64,000 nt of DNA from Oxalobacter vibrioformis (lineage in GTDB: Bacteria; Pseudomonadota; Gammaproteobacteria; Burkholderiales; Burkholderiaceae_D), in the NCBI RefSeq assembly GCF_027118995.1, contig NZ_CP098242.1, positions 1,550,001 to 1,614,000 of the forward strand, given 5' to 3'. The translations under genes and the position numbers were made by a program. The stretch's first letter is position 1, and every line of letters starts with the position of its first letter. The notes under the pieces were generated by a model. It searched no databases and was not told the origin of the DNA. It was given only the letters and a program-made list of their open reading frames with translations. Positions 36,328 to 46,473 of this stretch are shown here, piece after piece.

Positions 36328-37528
36328 CAACAATGGCAAAGAGCAAATTTGAGCGGACCAAGCCGCACGTAAACGTAGGGACAATTGGGCACGTAGACCA
36401 TGGTAAGACGACCCTGACAGCGGCGCTTGCGACCATCCTTTCCAAGAAATTTGGAGGCGAGGCAAAAGACTACGACCAGATTGATGCAGCCCCGGAAGAA
36501 AAAGCCCGCGGCATCACCATCAACACCTCGCACGTAGAATACGAAACCGCCAGCAGGCACTACGCCCACGTAGACTGCCCGGGCCATGCCGACTACATCA
36601 AAAACATGATCACCGGCGCAGCCCAGATGGACGGCGCCATCCTCGTATGCTCAGCAGCCGACGGCCCCATGCCCCAGACCCGTGAGCACATCCTGCTTGC
36701 ACGTCAGGTTGGCGTACCCTACATCATCGTCTACCTCAACAAATGCGACATGGTGGACGACAGCGAGCTTTTGGAACTCGTCGAAATGGAAGTCCGTGAA
36801 CTCCTGTCCCGCTACGAATTCCCGGGTGACGACACCCCCATCATCAAAGGCTCCGCCAAACTGGCCCTCGAAGGCGATACCGGCGAACTCGGCGAACAAT
36901 CCATCATGTCCCTGGCCGATGCCTTAGACAGCTACATCCCTGAGCCGGAGCGTGCCATTGATGGCGCCTTCCTCATGCCGGTAGAAGACGTCTTCTCCAT
37001 CTCCGGTCGCGGCACCGTCGTAACCGGTCGTGTTGAGCGCGGCATCATCAAAGTAGGCGAAGAAATCGAAATCGTAGGCATCAAAGAAACCGTCAAAACC
37101 ACCTGCACCGGCGTAGAGATGTTCAGAAAACTCCTCGACCAGGGTCAGGCAGGCGACAACGTAGGCGTACTGCTGCGTGGCACCAAGCGCGAAGAAGTCG
37201 AGCGTGGCCAGGTACTGGCCCGTCCCGGCTCCATCAAGCCGCACAGCCACTTCGAAGGCGAAATCTACGTACTGTCCAAAGACGAAGGCGGCCGTCACAC
37301 CCCTTTCTTCAACAACTACCGTCCGCAGTTCTACTTCCGTACCACAGACGTGACCGGATCAGTCGAGCTGCCCAAAGACAAGGAAATGGTCATGCCGGGA
37401 GACAACGTCTCCATTACCGTCAAGCTCATTTCCCCGATCGCGATGGAAGAAGGCTTGCGCTTCGCCATCCGTGAAGGTGGCAGAACGGTAGGTGCCGGCG
37501 TCGTATCCAAAATTATTGCATAACGCAG
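36328..37528 (+). repeat. 1.2-kb direct repeat (tuf copy 2)
   Basis: This is the partner of 19276-20476. The match begins at the shared CAACA before the ATG and ends at the shared CGCAG after the stop; sequence outside these points is unrelated. Confidence 0.88.
36333..37523 (+). CDS. tufA: Elongation factor Tu, copy 2
   Basis: This 396-residue EF-Tu is encoded at the end of the str operon and appears identical in DNA and protein to the copy at 19281-20471. Only the short upstream sequence differs (AAGGAAAA behind fusA versus TAGGAG behind the tRNAs). Having two tuf genes in these two contexts is common in proteobacteria. It shows the same GTA-rich, C-ending codon use that sets it apart from fusA on one side and rpsJ on the other. 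Confidence 0.98.
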   Translation: MAKSKFERTKPHVNVGTIGHVDHGKTTLTAALATILSKKFGGEAKDYDQIDAAPEEKARGITINTSHVEYETASRHYAHVDCPGHADYIKNMITGAAQMDGAILVCSAADGPMPQTREHILLARQVGVPYIIVYLNKCDMVDDSELLELVEMEVRELLSRYEFPGDDTPIIKGSAKLALEGDTGELGEQSIMSLADALDSYIPEPERAIDGAFLMPVEDVFSISGRGTVVTGRVERGIIKVGEEIEIVGIKETVKTTCTGVEMFRKLLDQGQAGDNVGVLLRGTKREEVERGQVLARPGSIKPHSHFEGEIYVLSKDEGGRHTPFFNNYRPQFYFRTTDVTGSVELPKDKEMVMPGDNVSITVKLISPIAMEEGLRFAIREGGRTVGAGVVSKIIA

Positions 37529-37565
37529 GACACTGACCTGATCACGCTGTTGTATCAATAAACAT

Positions 37566-37590
37566 GCTGCGGATGGCAATCATCCGCAGC
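37566..37590 (+). other. Perfect hairpin between tuf and rpsJ
   Basis: GCTGCGGATG (37566-37575) pairs with CATCCGCAGC (37581-37590) around a 5-base loop. No U-run follows, so it is unlikely to be a full terminator. It lies 20 bases upstream of rpsJ and may separate the str and S10 transcripts, or protect or attenuate the mRNA. Confidence 0.6.
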
Positions 37591-37610
37591 TCGCTCTTTG
37601 GAAAGTAATC

Positions 37611-37922
37611 ATGCAAAACCAGAAAATTCGCATTCGCTTAAAAGCGTTTGACTATAAACTGATTGACCAGTCCGCACAGGAAATTATCGATACGGCCAAA
37701 AGAACCGGCGCTGTCGTCAAAGGACCTGTTCCGCTGCCAACCCGCATTCAGCGTTTCGATGTGTTGCGTTCACCACACGTGAACAAAACATCCCGCGACC
37801 AGTTTGAAATCAGAACGCACCAGCGTCTGATGGATATTATTGATCCGACTGACAAAACCGTTGATGCGCTCATGAAGCTCGATCTGCCAGCGGGTGTGGA
37901 TGTCGAAATCAAGCTGCAGTAA
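37611..37922 (+). CDS. rpsJ: 30S ribosomal protein S10
   Basis: S10 (NusE) is a head protein of the 30S subunit and also a partner of NusB in antitermination. The 103-residue product has the signature region [20 protein letters not shown]. It is separated from rplC by 146 bases that hold a promoter and a hairpin, unlike the tight S10 operon of E. coli. Confidence 0.97.
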   Translation: MQNQKIRIRLKAFDYKLIDQSAQEIIDTAKRTGAVVKGPVPLPTRIQRFDVLRSPHVNKTSRDQFEIRTHQRLMDIIDPTDKTVDALMKLDLPAGVDVEIKLQ

Positions 37923-37954
37923 GTTTTTTTAACAAGAAAATCCATTTTTGCGGT

Positions 37955-37983
37955 TGTGCAATGAATGGACACGGGCTATAATG
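37955..37983 (+). promoter_or_regulatory. Internal promoter between rpsJ and rplC
   Basis: TTGTGC (37955-37960) and a perfect TATAAT (37978-37983) are spaced by 17 bases. Transcription would begin at about 37990, at the base of the 14-bp hairpin. Confidence 0.7.
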
Positions 37984-37988
37984 CCCGA

Positions 37989-38020
37989 CTGCACGCAAAA
38001 AGCCTTTTTTGCGTGCAGTA
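37989..38020 (+). other. 14-bp perfect hairpin at the start of the rplC leader
   Basis: A 14-bp uninterrupted stem (37989-38002 with 38007-38020), with core ACTGCACGC/GCGTGCAGT and a 4-base loop. It begins a few bases after the TATAAT box, so a transcript from that promoter would carry it at its 5' end. No U-run follows. Possible roles are 5' mRNA stabilisation or a ribosomal-protein binding site. Confidence 0.7.
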
Positions 38021-38068
38021 GTATAAATTAGACAACCTGTCCAATCGTAGACAGGAATGGAGAATAAA

Positions 38069-38725
38069 ATGAGCCTGGGCCTTATTGGGCGTAAGGTTGG
38101 TATGATGCGTATCTTTACGGATGAAGGGGAAACCATCCCGGTTACCGTAGTTGACGTATCAGACAACCGTATTACGCAAATCAAGACGACCGAGACAGAC
38201 GGCTATGATGCCGTACAGGTCGCGTTTGGAAAACGCCGCCCCTCCCGTGTGAACAAGGCTTCTGCCGGTCACTGTGCTAAAGCGGGTGTGGAAGCCGGTA
38301 GTGTCTTAAGAGAATTCCGTATTGATGCATCTGTGATGGCTGACATGAAGCCGGGCGATGTCATTACGACAGCTATTTTCGAGGTGGGGCAAAAAATTGA
38401 TGTGCAGGGTGTCTCGATTGGTAAGGGATATGCCGGCGTCATCAAGCGCTACAACTTCGCATCCGGTCGTGCCACGCACGGTAACTCTGTTTCGCATAAT
38501 GTTCCTGGTTCGATTGGTCAGAACCAGGATCCGGGTCGCGTTTTCAAGGGTAAGAAAATGACGGGTCATATGGGTGATGTGACCCGTACTGTGCAAAATC
38601 TTGAAATTGCCCGTATTGATGCAGAGCGCCAGCTTCTGATGGTCAGGGGTGCGGTTCCTGGCGCAAAAAACGGTCAGGTTGTTGTCAAGCCGGCTATTAA
38701 AGCCGCAGGCAAGAAAGGAGCATAA
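38069..38725 (+). CDS. rplC: 50S ribosomal protein L3
   Basis: L3 is an early 50S assembly protein near the peptidyl transferase centre. The ATG at 38069 ([16 protein letters not shown]) follows GGAG; an ATG at 38057 lies within that ribosome-binding region and would add four residues. The product has 218 residues and contains the extended loop [19 protein letters not shown]. It is followed closely by rplD. Confidence 0.96.
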   Translation: MSLGLIGRKVGMMRIFTDEGETIPVTVVDVSDNRITQIKTTETDGYDAVQVAFGKRRPSRVNKASAGHCAKAGVEAGSVLREFRIDASVMADMKPGDVITTAIFEVGQKIDVQGVSIGKGYAGVIKRYNFASGRATHGNSVSHNVPGSIGQNQDPGRVFKGKKMTGHMGDVTRTVQNLEIARIDAERQLLMVRGAVPGAKNGQVVVKPAIKAAGKKGA

Positions 38726-38728
38726 TTT

Positions 38729-39349
38729 ATGGAACTCAAGCTCCTGAACAGCAGTGACCAGTCTGCCGCTAAAGTTGAAGCGCCGGATACCATTTTTGGC
38801 CGTGAATACAATGAAGCATTGATTCATCAGGTCGTTGTCGCTTTCCAGGCAAATGCCCGTGGCGGTAACAGCAAGCAGAAGACCCGCCGGGAAGTGGCGC
38901 ATTCCACCAAGAAGCCATGGCGTCAGAAGGGTACGGGCCGTGCGCGTGCCGGTATGACGTCTTCGCCGCTGTGGCGTGGGGGTGGTCGTGCTTTCCCGAA
39001 CACCGGCGAAGAAAATTTCTCTCACAAGGTCAACAAGAAAATGTATCGTGCAGGTCTTTGTTCGATACTGTCGCAGCTTGCCCGGGAGGGCCGCCTGACT
39101 GTGATTGACGAGTTGTCAATTGAGGCGCCCAAAACCAAGATGCTGGCAGACAAGCTCAAGGCGTTCGGTTTCGGTTCAGTGCTCGTTCTGACTGACAATT
39201 TCGATGAAAATCTGTACCTGGCATCCCGCAATCTGCCAAACGTGCTGGTTCTTGAGCCGCATCAGGCTGACCCGGTTTCACTCGTCTATTTCAAGGACGT
39301 GTTGGTTACCCGTGCTGCGCTGGGCAAAATTGAGGAGATGCTGTCATGA
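38729..39349 (+). CDS. rplD: 50S ribosomal protein L4
   Basis: L4 lines the exit tunnel; in E. coli it also represses the S10 operon. The 206-residue product contains the tunnel loop [20 protein letters not shown]. It starts 3 bases after rplC and overlaps rplW by 4 bases (ATGA). Confidence 0.97.
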   Translation: MELKLLNSSDQSAAKVEAPDTIFGREYNEALIHQVVVAFQANARGGNSKQKTRREVAHSTKKPWRQKGTGRARAGMTSSPLWRGGGRAFPNTGEENFSHKVNKKMYRAGLCSILSQLAREGRLTVIDELSIEAPKTKMLADKLKAFGFGSVLVLTDNFDENLYLASRNLPNVLVLEPHQADPVSLVYFKDVLVTRAALGKIEEMLS

Positions 39350-39660
39350 ATACAGCGAAAAAAGTGAGTGAAGAGCGCATGCTGAAAGTGCTGCTGGCTC
39401 CTGTGATCTCCGAGAAGGCCACCTTTGTTGCTGATAAATATGAGCAAGTGGTTTTCCGTGTCATGAGAGATGCAACCAAGCCAGAGGTAAAAGCTGCAGT
39501 AGAAAGCCTGTTCAAGGTAGAGGTGGAGTCTGTGAAGATGCTCAATCGCATCGGTAAGCAGAAGCGCTCCGGAAAAACGGTCGGTAGAAAAAATCATGTC
39601 AAGCATGCGTATATTTGCTTGAAGCCCGGCCAGGAAATCAATTTTACCGAGGAGGCTTAA
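39346..39660 (+). CDS. rplW: 50S ribosomal protein L23
   Basis: L23 lies at the tunnel exit and docks trigger factor and SRP. The 104-residue product has [20 protein letters not shown] and ends in the usual KPGQEINF region. Its start overlaps the rplD stop by 4 bases, indicating translational coupling. Confidence 0.97.
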   Translation: MNTAKKVSEERMLKVLLAPVISEKATFVADKYEQVVFRVMRDATKPEVKAAVESLFKVEVESVKMLNRIGKQKRSGKTVGRKNHVKHAYICLKPGQEINFTEEA

Positions 39661-39663
39661 AAG

Positions 39664-40500
39664 ATGGCTCTCGTTAAAGTCAAGCCAACGTCTCCCGGTC
39701 GCCGGGGGATGGTGAAAGTGGTCACTCCGGATCTGTACAAGGGGCGCCCTTTTGCCGGACTGATTGAAAAGAAATCAAAAAGCGCTGGTCGCAACAATAA
39801 TGGCCGTATTACGACTCGCCACATGGGTGGTGGTCACAAACAGCATTATCGTGTTGTTGATTTTGTGCGCAACAAGGACAGTATTCCGGCCAAGGTTGAG
39901 CGGATTGAATATGATCCGAACCGTACAGCCAATATTGCACTGGTTTGTTACGCAGATGGTGAGCGCCGTTACATCATTGCGCCAAGAGGCCTTTCTGTTG
40001 GCGATCAGCTGATGAATGGCTCTGAAGCGCCGATCCGGGCTGGCAACTGTCTGCCGCTCAGAAATATTCCGGTTGGCACCACGGTTCACTGCGTCGAAAT
40101 GCTGCCAGGCAAGGGGGCGCAAATGGCGAGAAGTGCCGGTGCCGGTGTGGTATTGATGGCGCGTGAAGGTGCCTACGCGCAGGTTCGCCTTCGTTCCGGT
40201 GAGGTTCGCCGCGTTCATGTCGAATGCCGCGCCACGATCGGTGAAGTCGGTAATGCAGAACACAGCTTGCGCAAGATCGGTAAGGCAGGCGCCATGCGTT
40301 GGCGGGGTGTTCGCCCGACGGTGCGCGGTGTTGTCATGAATCCGGTCGACCACCCGCATGGTGGTGGTGAGGGCAGAACGTCGGGTGGTCGTCATCCGGT
40401 GTCGCCGTGGGGTCAGAAAACCAAGGGCATGAAGACGCGCAGCAACAAGCGTACGACTTCAATGATCGTTTCACGCCGTGGTCGTGGTAAGAGAAAATAG
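39664..40500 (+). CDS. rplB: 50S ribosomal protein L2
   Basis: L2 is needed for subunit joining and peptidyl transfer. The 278-residue product has the conserved region [19 protein letters not shown], including the histidine near the active centre. It follows rplW after 3 bases. Confidence 0.98.
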   Translation: MALVKVKPTSPGRRGMVKVVTPDLYKGRPFAGLIEKKSKSAGRNNNGRITTRHMGGGHKQHYRVVDFVRNKDSIPAKVERIEYDPNRTANIALVCYADGERRYIIAPRGLSVGDQLMNGSEAPIRAGNCLPLRNIPVGTTVHCVEMLPGKGAQMARSAGAGVVLMAREGAYAQVRLRSGEVRRVHVECRATIGEVGNAEHSLRKIGKAGAMRWRGVRPTVRGVVMNPVDHPHGGGEGRTSGGRHPVSPWGQKTKGMKTRSNKRTTSMIVSRRGRGKRK

Positions 40501-40509
40501 GGGTAGCAT

Positions 40510-40785
40510 ATGACACGTTCATTGAAAAAGGGTCCTTTCTGCGACGCTCACCTGGTCAAAAAGGTGGAAGCTGCCCAGGAAACCAAGGACAAAAGACCGA
40601 TCAGGACATGGTCACGCCGGTCCACGATTATGCCGGATTTCATTGGTCTGACCATTGCCGTACACAATGGCAAGCAGCATGTGCCTGTGTATATTTCTGA
40701 AAACATGGTTGGACACAAGCTCGGCGAATTTGCGCTGACCCGTGCATTCAAGGGTCACGCTGCCGACAAGAAGGCGAGAAGGTAG
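40510..40785 (+). CDS. rpsS: 30S ribosomal protein S19
   Basis: S19 contacts the A-site finger in the 30S head. The 91-residue product begins [20 protein letters not shown] and has the family motif [14 protein letters not shown]. It is tightly packed between rplB and rplV. Confidence 0.98.
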   Translation: MTRSLKKGPFCDAHLVKKVEAAQETKDKRPIRTWSRRSTIMPDFIGLTIAVHNGKQHVPVYISENMVGHKLGEFALTRAFKGHAADKKARR

Positions 40786-40794
40786 GAGAACGCA

Positions 40795-41133
40795 ATGGCA
40801 ATTATGGAAACTAAAGCTGCTCTCCGTGGTGTGCGTCTGTCAGCGCAGAAAGGTCGCCTTGTGGCCGATATGATCCGCGGCAAGAAGGTGGATCAGGCGC
40901 TTGATATTCTGACTTTTACCCCGAAAAAAGGTGCAGCGATCATCAAGAAGGTGCTGGAGTCCGCTATTGCGAATGCCGAGCACAATGATGGTGCGGATAT
41001 TGATGAATTGAAAGTCGCTTCGATTTATGTCGAAAAGGGCCAGTTCCTCAAACGCTACAGCCCGCGCGCAAAAGGCCGTGGTGATCGTATAACCAAACAA
41101 ACCTGTCACATTTATGTGACTGTCGGTAACTAA
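40795..41133 (+). CDS. rplV: 50S ribosomal protein L22
   Basis: L22 lines the exit tunnel through a long beta-hairpin. The 112-residue product has [20 protein letters not shown] and ends in the conserved [18 protein letters not shown] hairpin region. GGAG lies 6 bases upstream of the ATG. Confidence 0.97.
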   Translation: MAIMETKAALRGVRLSAQKGRLVADMIRGKKVDQALDILTFTPKKGAAIIKKVLESAIANAEHNDGADIDELKVASIYVEKGQFLKRYSPRAKGRGDRITKQTCHIYVTVGN

Positions 41134-41143
41134 GGGGGCCACG

Positions 41144-41977
41144 ATGGGACAAAAGATTCATCCAACCGGGTTTCGTCTTGCGGTAGCTCGCAACTGGTCA
41201 TCACGCTGGTATGCCAATAACAGCAATTTTGCTGGCATGCTTAATGAAGACCTGCAGGCCCGCTCGTATCTGAAGAAAAAACTGAAAAATGCATCGGTAG
41301 GACACGTTGTGATTGAGCGTCCGGCCAAAAATGCCCGTTTCACGATTTACAGCTCACGTCCTGGCGTTGTGATTGGCAAAAAAGGCGAGGACATCGAGAT
41401 TCTGAAAAATGAATTGACGAAGATCATGGGCGTGCCGGTGCATGTCAATATTGAGGAAATCCGCAAGCCGGAAACGCATGCGCAGTTGATTGCTGATTCC
41501 ATCACGCAGCAACTGGAAAAGCGGATCATGTTTCGCCGCGCGATGCGCCGTGCAATGCAAAACGCCATGCGTTTAGGTGCGCTCGGTATCAAGATCATGT
41601 CTTCAGGCAGATTGAATGGTATCGAAATTGCGCGTACCGAATGGTATCGTGAAGGCCGTGTGCCATTGCATACCCTGCGTGCGGATATCGATTATGGTTT
41701 CAGCGAAGCCCTGACCACTTACGGCATTATTGGTGTGAAGGTCTGGGTATACAAAGGTGACCGTCTGGAAGGTGACGAAGCGCCTAAGGTGGAAGCCAGT
41801 GTTGAAGAAGACAAGAAACGCCGTGGAACGCGCCGTGATGATGGCGCCAAGCCGGCTGGCAAACAACGGGTAAGGAAAGTGGAAGGTGCATCTGCGCCGG
41901 GTGGCGTCAAACGTGTCCGCGCCAGGAGGGCTGACGCAGCGCCCGAATCCACACCAGTTGAAACGGCAGGAGAATAA
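41144..41977 (+). CDS. rpsC: 30S ribosomal protein S3
   Basis: S3 helps form the mRNA entry channel. The 277-residue product has the KH domain ([17 protein letters not shown]) and C-terminal S3 domain. A basic, Ala/Arg-rich tail of about 60 residues follows, longer than in E. coli (233 residues) but in line with other Burkholderiales. Confidence 0.97.
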   Translation: MGQKIHPTGFRLAVARNWSSRWYANNSNFAGMLNEDLQARSYLKKKLKNASVGHVVIERPAKNARFTIYSSRPGVVIGKKGEDIEILKNELTKIMGVPVHVNIEEIRKPETHAQLIADSITQQLEKRIMFRRAMRRAMQNAMRLGALGIKIMSSGRLNGIEIARTEWYREGRVPLHTLRADIDYGFSEALTTYGIIGVKVWVYKGDRLEGDEAPKVEASVEEDKKRRGTRRDDGAKPAGKQRVRKVEGASAPGGVKRVRARRADAAPESTPVETAGE

Positions 41978-41979
41978 TT

Positions 41980-42402
41980 ATGCTGCAGCCAAGACGCAGA
42001 AAATATAGAAAAGAACAGAAAGGACGCAATACCGGTATTTCGCATGAGCGCGGTACCAACGTCTCTTTTGGTGAATTTGGTCTGAAGGCAACCGGCCGCG
42101 GAAGAATCACGGCCCGTCAGATTGAGGCGGCACGTCGTGCCATGACCCGTCACATTCGTCGTGGTGGCCGCATCTGGATCCGTATTTTTCCGGACAAGCC
42201 GATTTCCGAGAAGCCGGCAGAGGTTCGTATGGGTAGTGGTAAGGGTAACCCGGAATACTGGGTTGCTGAAATTCGCCCTGGAAAGATGCTTTATGAGATG
42301 GATGGTGTCAGTGAAGAGCTGGCGCGTGAGGCTTTCCGCCTTGCTGCAGCCAAGCTGCCATTGTCAACCACGTTTGTGACTCGCCGGATTGGCGGCCAGT
42401 AA
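41980..42402 (+). CDS. rplP: 50S ribosomal protein L16
   Basis: L16 organises the A-site region of the 50S subunit. The 140-residue product begins [19 protein letters not shown] and contains [20 protein letters not shown]. It is followed by rpmC after 10 bases. Confidence 0.97.
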   Translation: MLQPRRRKYRKEQKGRNTGISHERGTNVSFGEFGLKATGRGRITARQIEAARRAMTRHIRRGGRIWIRIFPDKPISEKPAEVRMGSGKGNPEYWVAEIRPGKMLYEMDGVSEELAREAFRLAAAKLPLSTTFVTRRIGGQ

Positions 42403-42412
42403 AGGAGTGATT

Positions 42413-42604
42413 ATGAAAGCTTCCGAGCTTCGCAATAAAGATCAGGCCGCACTGCAGCAGGAATTGAATGAGCTGTTGAAGGCCCAGTTCGGTCTGCGCA
42501 TGCAGAAAGGCACCCAGCAATTGACGAATACTTCCCAGATAAGGAAGGTCAGGCGTGATATTGCTCGTGTGAAGACGGTTATGAATGCAAAGGGTAATAA
42601 ATAA
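42413..42604 (+). CDS. rpmC: 50S ribosomal protein L29
   Basis: L29 lies near the tunnel exit. The 63-residue product ([18 protein letters not shown]) starts at the ATG at 42413 behind AAAGGAG; the longer open frame overlaps rplP and is not needed. The stop overlaps the rpsQ start by one base (TAATG). Confidence 0.96.
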   Translation: MKASELRNKDQAALQQELNELLKAQFGLRMQKGTQQLTNTSQIRKVRRDIARVKTVMNAKGNK

Positions 42605-42870
42605 TGAATGATCAGGCAAAAGTTCAGCGTGCGCTGACTGGCAGGGTTGTCTCAGACAAGATGGATAAAACCGTTTCTGTCATGATCGAGCGCCATGTCA
42701 AGCATCCCCTGTACGGCAAAATCATCAGACGCTCGAAAAAATATCTGGCACATGATGAAGCCAATCAGGCAAAAATCGGTGACACGGTAGAAATTCGGGA
42801 AAGTCGTCCGATTTCCAAAAGCAAGTCATGGGTCGTTACCCGTGTACTGCAGGTTGCGCAGGTTGTATAA
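42604..42870 (+). CDS. rpsQ: 30S ribosomal protein S17
   Basis: S17 binds 16S rRNA early in 30S assembly. The 88-residue product has the OB-fold sequence [20 protein letters not shown]. It is the last gene before a 184-base gap with a promoter, which marks the S10-spc boundary. Confidence 0.97.
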   Translation: MNDQAKVQRALTGRVVSDKMDKTVSVMIERHVKHPLYGKIIRRSKKYLAHDEANQAKIGDTVEIRESRPISKSKSWVVTRVLQVAQVV

Positions 42871-42877
42871 AAAAATC

Positions 42878-42906
42878 TTGCATTAATTTTATATTGATGT
42901 GATAAT
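42878..42906 (+). promoter_or_regulatory. Promoter of the spc cluster, upstream of rplN
   Basis: TTGCAT (42878-42883) and GATAAT (42901-42906) are spaced by 17 bases in an A/T-rich stretch. It lies about 150 bases upstream of rplN. Confidence 0.65.
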
Positions 42907-42912
42907 TGCAGG

Positions 42913-42940
42913 CTTCGTGTCATTAAGTCATGGCACGAAG
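42913..42940 (+). other. Hairpin at the start of the rplN leader
   Basis: CTTCGTG (42913-42919) pairs with CACGAAG (42934-42940), and the stem extends inward with four more pairs around a 6-base loop. It begins about 7 bases after the -10 box, so it would sit at the very 5' end of the spc transcript, as the hairpin before rplC does. Confidence 0.65.
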
Positions 42941-43054
42941 TTCTAGTTTAGAAACTGTCCACCCAATCAGATGATGTGAAAGCATCAGATGACGGGACCA
43001 AGACTGATCGTTGGGCCGGGTGCCTGGACGAATTCAAGTTGGGAAAGAAAATTT

Positions 43055-43423
43055 ATGATTCAAAGTGAAAGCCGTTTGAAAGTGGCCGACAACACTGGTG
43101 CAAGGGAAGTGCTTTGCATCAAGGTGTTGGGTGGTTCCAAGCGCCGCTATGCTGGCATCGGTGACATTATCAAGGTCACTGTAAAGAGTGCTCAGCCGCG
43201 GGGAAGAGTTAAAAAGGGTGAAATCTATAATGCTGTGGTTGTTCGCACAGCCAAGGGTGTGCGCCGTCCGGACGGGTCGTTGATCAAGTTTGACGGTAGT
43301 GCTGCTGTGCTGCTGAACGCCAGGCTGGAGCCGATTGGTACCCGCATTTTCGGGCCTGTGACCCGTGAGCTGCGTACCGAGCGCTTTATGAAGATTGTCT
43401 CTCTTGCGCCGGAAGTGCTGTAA
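43055..43423 (+). CDS. rplN: 50S ribosomal protein L14
   Basis: L14 forms intersubunit bridges. The 122-residue product begins [18 protein letters not shown], and GGGAAAG lies upstream of the ATG at 43055. An in-frame upstream ATG at 42989 would add 22 residues foreign to the family. It is the first gene of the spc cluster. Confidence 0.97.
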   Translation: MIQSESRLKVADNTGAREVLCIKVLGGSKRRYAGIGDIIKVTVKSAQPRGRVKKGEIYNAVVVRTAKGVRRPDGSLIKFDGSAAVLLNARLEPIGTRIFGPVTRELRTERFMKIVSLAPEVL

Positions 43424-43433
43424 GGGGAATGTC

Positions 43434-43748
43434 ATGAAAAAAATCAGAAAAGATGACGAAGTGATCGTCCTGACCGGCAAGGATAAGGGTAAGCGCGGTC
43501 TCGTCGAGCGCTGCATTGATGACTATGTGATCGTCAAGAACGTCAATGTGGTCAAGAAAACCATTCGTCCCAATCCGATGACGGGTGCAACGGGTGGTAT
43601 TGAAGATAAGCAGATGCCGATTCACGTTTCCAATGTCGCGTTGTACGACGTGGTTTCAAATAAGGCGGAGCGAGTGGGTATCCAGGTCGTGGACGGTAAA
43701 AAAGTTCGCGTCTACAAATCCAGTGGCAGAGTGGTTGGGGCGAAATAA
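43434..43748 (+). CDS. rplX: 50S ribosomal protein L24
   Basis: L24 starts 50S assembly. The 104-residue product begins [20 protein letters not shown], the family KOW motif. The ATG at 43434 follows AAGGGGA; the longer open frame overlaps rplN. Confidence 0.96.
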   Translation: MKKIRKDDEVIVLTGKDKGKRGLVERCIDDYVIVKNVNVVKKTIRPNPMTGATGGIEDKQMPIHVSNVALYDVVSNKAERVGIQVVDGKKVRVYKSSGRVVGAK

Positions 43749-43750
43749 TT

Positions 43751-44290
43751 ATGGCGCGTTTAAGAGATTTTTATCGGGAAAAGGTGGTGTCTGATCTGAT
43801 GACGCAATTTTCCTACAAGTCCGCAATGGAAGTGCCGCGTATCACCAAGATAACCCTGAACATGGGCTTGTCGGAGGCGGTTGCAGACAAAAAAATTATT
43901 GATCATGCGGTGGAAGACCTTGGCAAGATCGCTGGCCAGAAGCCGGTTGTCACCAAGGCAAAAAAATCTATTGCCGGATTCAAGATCCGTGATGGTTATC
44001 CGCTTGGCTGCATGGTCACTTTGCGTGGTGAGAGGATGTACGAATTTCTGGATCGCCTGGTAACGATTGCGTTGCCGCGAGTAAGGGATTTTCGTGGCAT
44101 TTCCGCCAGATCTTTCGACGGCAGAGGTAACTACAATCTTGGCATCAGGGAGCAGATCATTTTCCCTGAAATCGAATATGACAAGATTGACGCTTTGCGT
44201 GGTCTGAATATCAGTATTACGACGACCGCCAAGACTGATGATGAGTCAAGAGCACTCCTCACCGCATTTAAATTTCCGTTCAGAAACTGA
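43751..44290 (+). CDS. rplE: 50S ribosomal protein L5
   Basis: L5 binds 5S rRNA in the central protuberance. The 179-residue product contains [19 protein letters not shown] and [20 protein letters not shown], both family signatures. It starts 2 bases after rplX. Confidence 0.98.
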   Translation: MARLRDFYREKVVSDLMTQFSYKSAMEVPRITKITLNMGLSEAVADKKIIDHAVEDLGKIAGQKPVVTKAKKSIAGFKIRDGYPLGCMVTLRGERMYEFLDRLVTIALPRVRDFRGISARSFDGRGNYNLGIREQIIFPEIEYDKIDALRGLNISITTTAKTDDESRALLTAFKFPFRN

Positions 44291-44296
44291 GGCAGC

Positions 44297-44602
44297 ATGG
44301 CAAAACTGGCACTTATTAATCGTGAAAAAAAGCGCGCGGATCTGGTAAAGAAATATGCCGCCAAGCGTGCTGAGTTAAAAGCGATCATCGACGACCAAGG
44401 CAAAACAGACGAAGAGCGTTACAACGCACGTTTGAAGCTGCAGTCATTGCCGCGTAATGCGAATCCGACCCGTCAGCGCAATCGTTGCGCACTTACTGGT
44501 CGGCCGCGTGGCACCTACAGAAAATTTGGCCTGGGTCGTACCAAGCTCAGGGAGTTTGCCATGAATGGTGAAATTCCTGGCGTCACCAAAGCCAGCTGGT
44601 AG
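44297..44602 (+). CDS. rpsN: 30S ribosomal protein S14
   Basis: S14 sits in the 30S head. The 101-residue product is the long, zinc-free form: only one Cys lies in [20 protein letters not shown], and the four-Cys ribbon of the short form is absent. It lies between rplE and rpsH as usual. Confidence 0.97.
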   Translation: MAKLALINREKKRADLVKKYAAKRAELKAIIDDQGKTDEERYNARLKLQSLPRNANPTRQRNRCALTGRPRGTYRKFGLGRTKLREFAMNGEIPGVTKASW

Positions 44603-44616
44603 CAGGAGGATATCAA

Positions 44617-45012
44617 ATGAGTATGAGCGATCCTATCGCAGATATGCTGACCCGCATCCGCAATGCGCAGCAGGTCAACAAGAATTCGGTCTCGATGCCT
44701 TCTTCAAAAGTCAAGATTGCAATTGCAAATGTCTTGAAAGAAGAGGGGTATATCGAGTCTTTCGGTGTCAAGGAAGCCGGCGGCAAGGCCGAGCTGAATA
44801 TTGCACTGAAATATTATGTGGGACGTCCTGTCATCGAAAGGCTGGAGCGTGTATCGCGCCCAGGACTTCGTATTTACAAAGGACGTGATGAGTTGCCGAA
44901 CGTCATGAATGGCCTGGGCGTTGCAATCGTTTCCACCTCCAAGGGTGTGATGACGGATCGCAAGGCGCGTGCTACTGGCGTGGGTGGTGAAGTCATCTGT
45001 TACGTAGCCTGA
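44617..45012 (+). CDS. rpsH: 30S ribosomal protein S8
   Basis: S8 is a primary 16S-binding protein and in E. coli the repressor of the spc operon. The 131-residue product begins [19 protein letters not shown], and GGAGG precedes the ATG. Confidence 0.98.
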   Translation: MSMSDPIADMLTRIRNAQQVNKNSVSMPSSKVKIAIANVLKEEGYIESFGVKEAGGKAELNIALKYYVGRPVIERLERVSRPGLRIYKGRDELPNVMNGLGVAIVSTSKGVMTDRKARATGVGGEVICYVA

Positions 45013-45022
45013 GGAGTCAAGC

Positions 45023-45556
45023 ATGTCAAGAGTTGGAAAAATGCCGATTGCTATTCCCGATGGCACGACTGTCACCATTTCCGGTGGTCAGATTACCGTC
45101 AAGGGTTCACTGGGCGCACTGTCTCGTGATCTTTCTGATCATGTGCGTGTTAAGGAAGAAAACAAAAATCTGCTGGTTGAGCCGGCCAATGAAAGCCGTG
45201 AAGCCCAGGCGATGTGGGGAACCACACGCGCACTGGTCAGCAACATGGTTGAGGGTGTCAGTAAGGGGTTTGAGCGCCGCCTGACGCTGGTTGGTGTGGG
45301 TTTTCGTGCGCAGGCGCAGGGAGACATGCTCAATATGTCCCTGGGTTTTTCGCATCCGGTTGCGCACAAAATGCCGACAGGGGTGAAATGCGAAACCCCG
45401 TCACAAACTGAAATCGTTCTGAAGGGAATTGACAAGCAGGTTGTGGGACAGGTCGCTGCCGAAGTTCGTGCATATCGCAGCCCTGAGCCTTATAAGGGCA
45501 AGGGTGTTCGCTATGCTAACGAAGTGGTCAAGCTTAAAGAAACCAAGAAGAAGTAA
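45023..45556 (+). CDS. rplF: 50S ribosomal protein L6
   Basis: L6 lies near the factor-binding site. The 177-residue product begins [18 protein letters not shown] and ends with the signature [20 protein letters not shown]. Confidence 0.98.
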   Translation: MSRVGKMPIAIPDGTTVTISGGQITVKGSLGALSRDLSDHVRVKEENKNLLVEPANESREAQAMWGTTRALVSNMVEGVSKGFERRLTLVGVGFRAQAQGDMLNMSLGFSHPVAHKMPTGVKCETPSQTEIVLKGIDKQVVGQVAAEVRAYRSPEPYKGKGVRYANEVVKLKETKKK

Positions 45557-45568
45557 TAGGGGCGTTTG

Positions 45569-45931
45569 ATGAACAAGAAACAATCACGTTTGCGTCGCGG
45601 ACGTCAGACTCGGGCCAAAATTGCCGTATTAGGCGCGAATCGCCTGTCGGTGCATCGTACCAATATGCATATTTATGCCAATGTTATTGCGCCGGATTCC
45701 CGTATCCTGGCATCTGCTTCCACGGCAGAAAACGAGGTGCGTCAGCAACTGGGCGGAAAGTCCGGTGCCGGTGGCAATGTGGAAGCAGCGACGCTGGTTG
45801 GCAAGAGGGTTGCGGAAAAAGCGTTGAAGGCCGGTATTACCGAAGTCGCTTTTGATCGCTCCGGTTTTCGTTATCACGGTCGTGTGAAAGCGCTGGCAGA
45901 AGCTGCGCGTGAAGCCGGCCTGAAGTTCTAA
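45569..45931 (+). CDS. rplR: 50S ribosomal protein L18
   Basis: L18 binds 5S rRNA. The 120-residue product starts at the ATG at 45569 ([15 protein letters not shown]) behind AGGGG; a TTG directly upstream is in frame but not favoured. It ends in the typical [13 protein letters not shown]. Confidence 0.97.
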   Translation: MNKKQSRLRRGRQTRAKIAVLGANRLSVHRTNMHIYANVIAPDSRILASASTAENEVRQQLGGKSGAGGNVEAATLVGKRVAEKALKAGITEVAFDRSGFRYHGRVKALAEAAREAGLKF

Positions 45932-45941
45932 GGGATATTCC

Positions 45942-46460
45942 ATGGCAAAAATGCAACAGAAAATGCAGAACGAAAGGCCTGATGACGGCTTGCGCGAAAA
46001 AATGATTTCCATTAACCGCGTAACCAAAGTGGTCAAGGGCGGTCGCATCATGGGTTTTTCTGCGCTGACCGTTGTCGGTGATGGCGATGGCCGTATCGGC
46101 ATGGGCAAGGGTAAATCGAAAGAGGTTCCGATTGCTGTCCAAAAGGCAATGGAAGAAGCCCGTCGCAATATGATCAAGGTGACGTTGAAAGATGGTACGC
46201 TGCAGCACACGATCACCGGAAAACACGGCGCATCCAAAGTGATGTTGAATCCTGCCAAACAGGGTACCGGTGTGATTGCAGGTGGTGCGATGCGTGCAAT
46301 GTTTGAGGTACTGGGCGTGACCAACGTGGTCGCCAAATCATTTGGTTCCAGTAATCCTTACAACATGGTGCGTGCAACCATGAATGCGCTGGCTTCCATG
46401 AATACGCCGTCAGAAATTGCCGGCAAGCGTGGCAAGTCCGTTGAAGAAATCGTTGGATAA
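45942..46460 (+). CDS. rpsE: 30S ribosomal protein S5
   Basis: S5 affects decoding accuracy and mRNA entry. The 172-residue product has [20 protein letters not shown] and the [11 protein letters not shown] loop of the family. It is packed between rplR and rpmD. Confidence 0.98.
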   Translation: MAKMQQKMQNERPDDGLREKMISINRVTKVVKGGRIMGFSALTVVGDGDGRIGMGKGKSKEVPIAVQKAMEEARRNMIKVTLKDGTLQHTITGKHGASKVMLNPAKQGTGVIAGGAMRAMFEVLGVTNVVAKSFGSSNPYNMVRATMNALASMNTPSEIAGKRGKSVEEIVG

Positions 46461-46473
46461 GAGGTGAGTGGCT

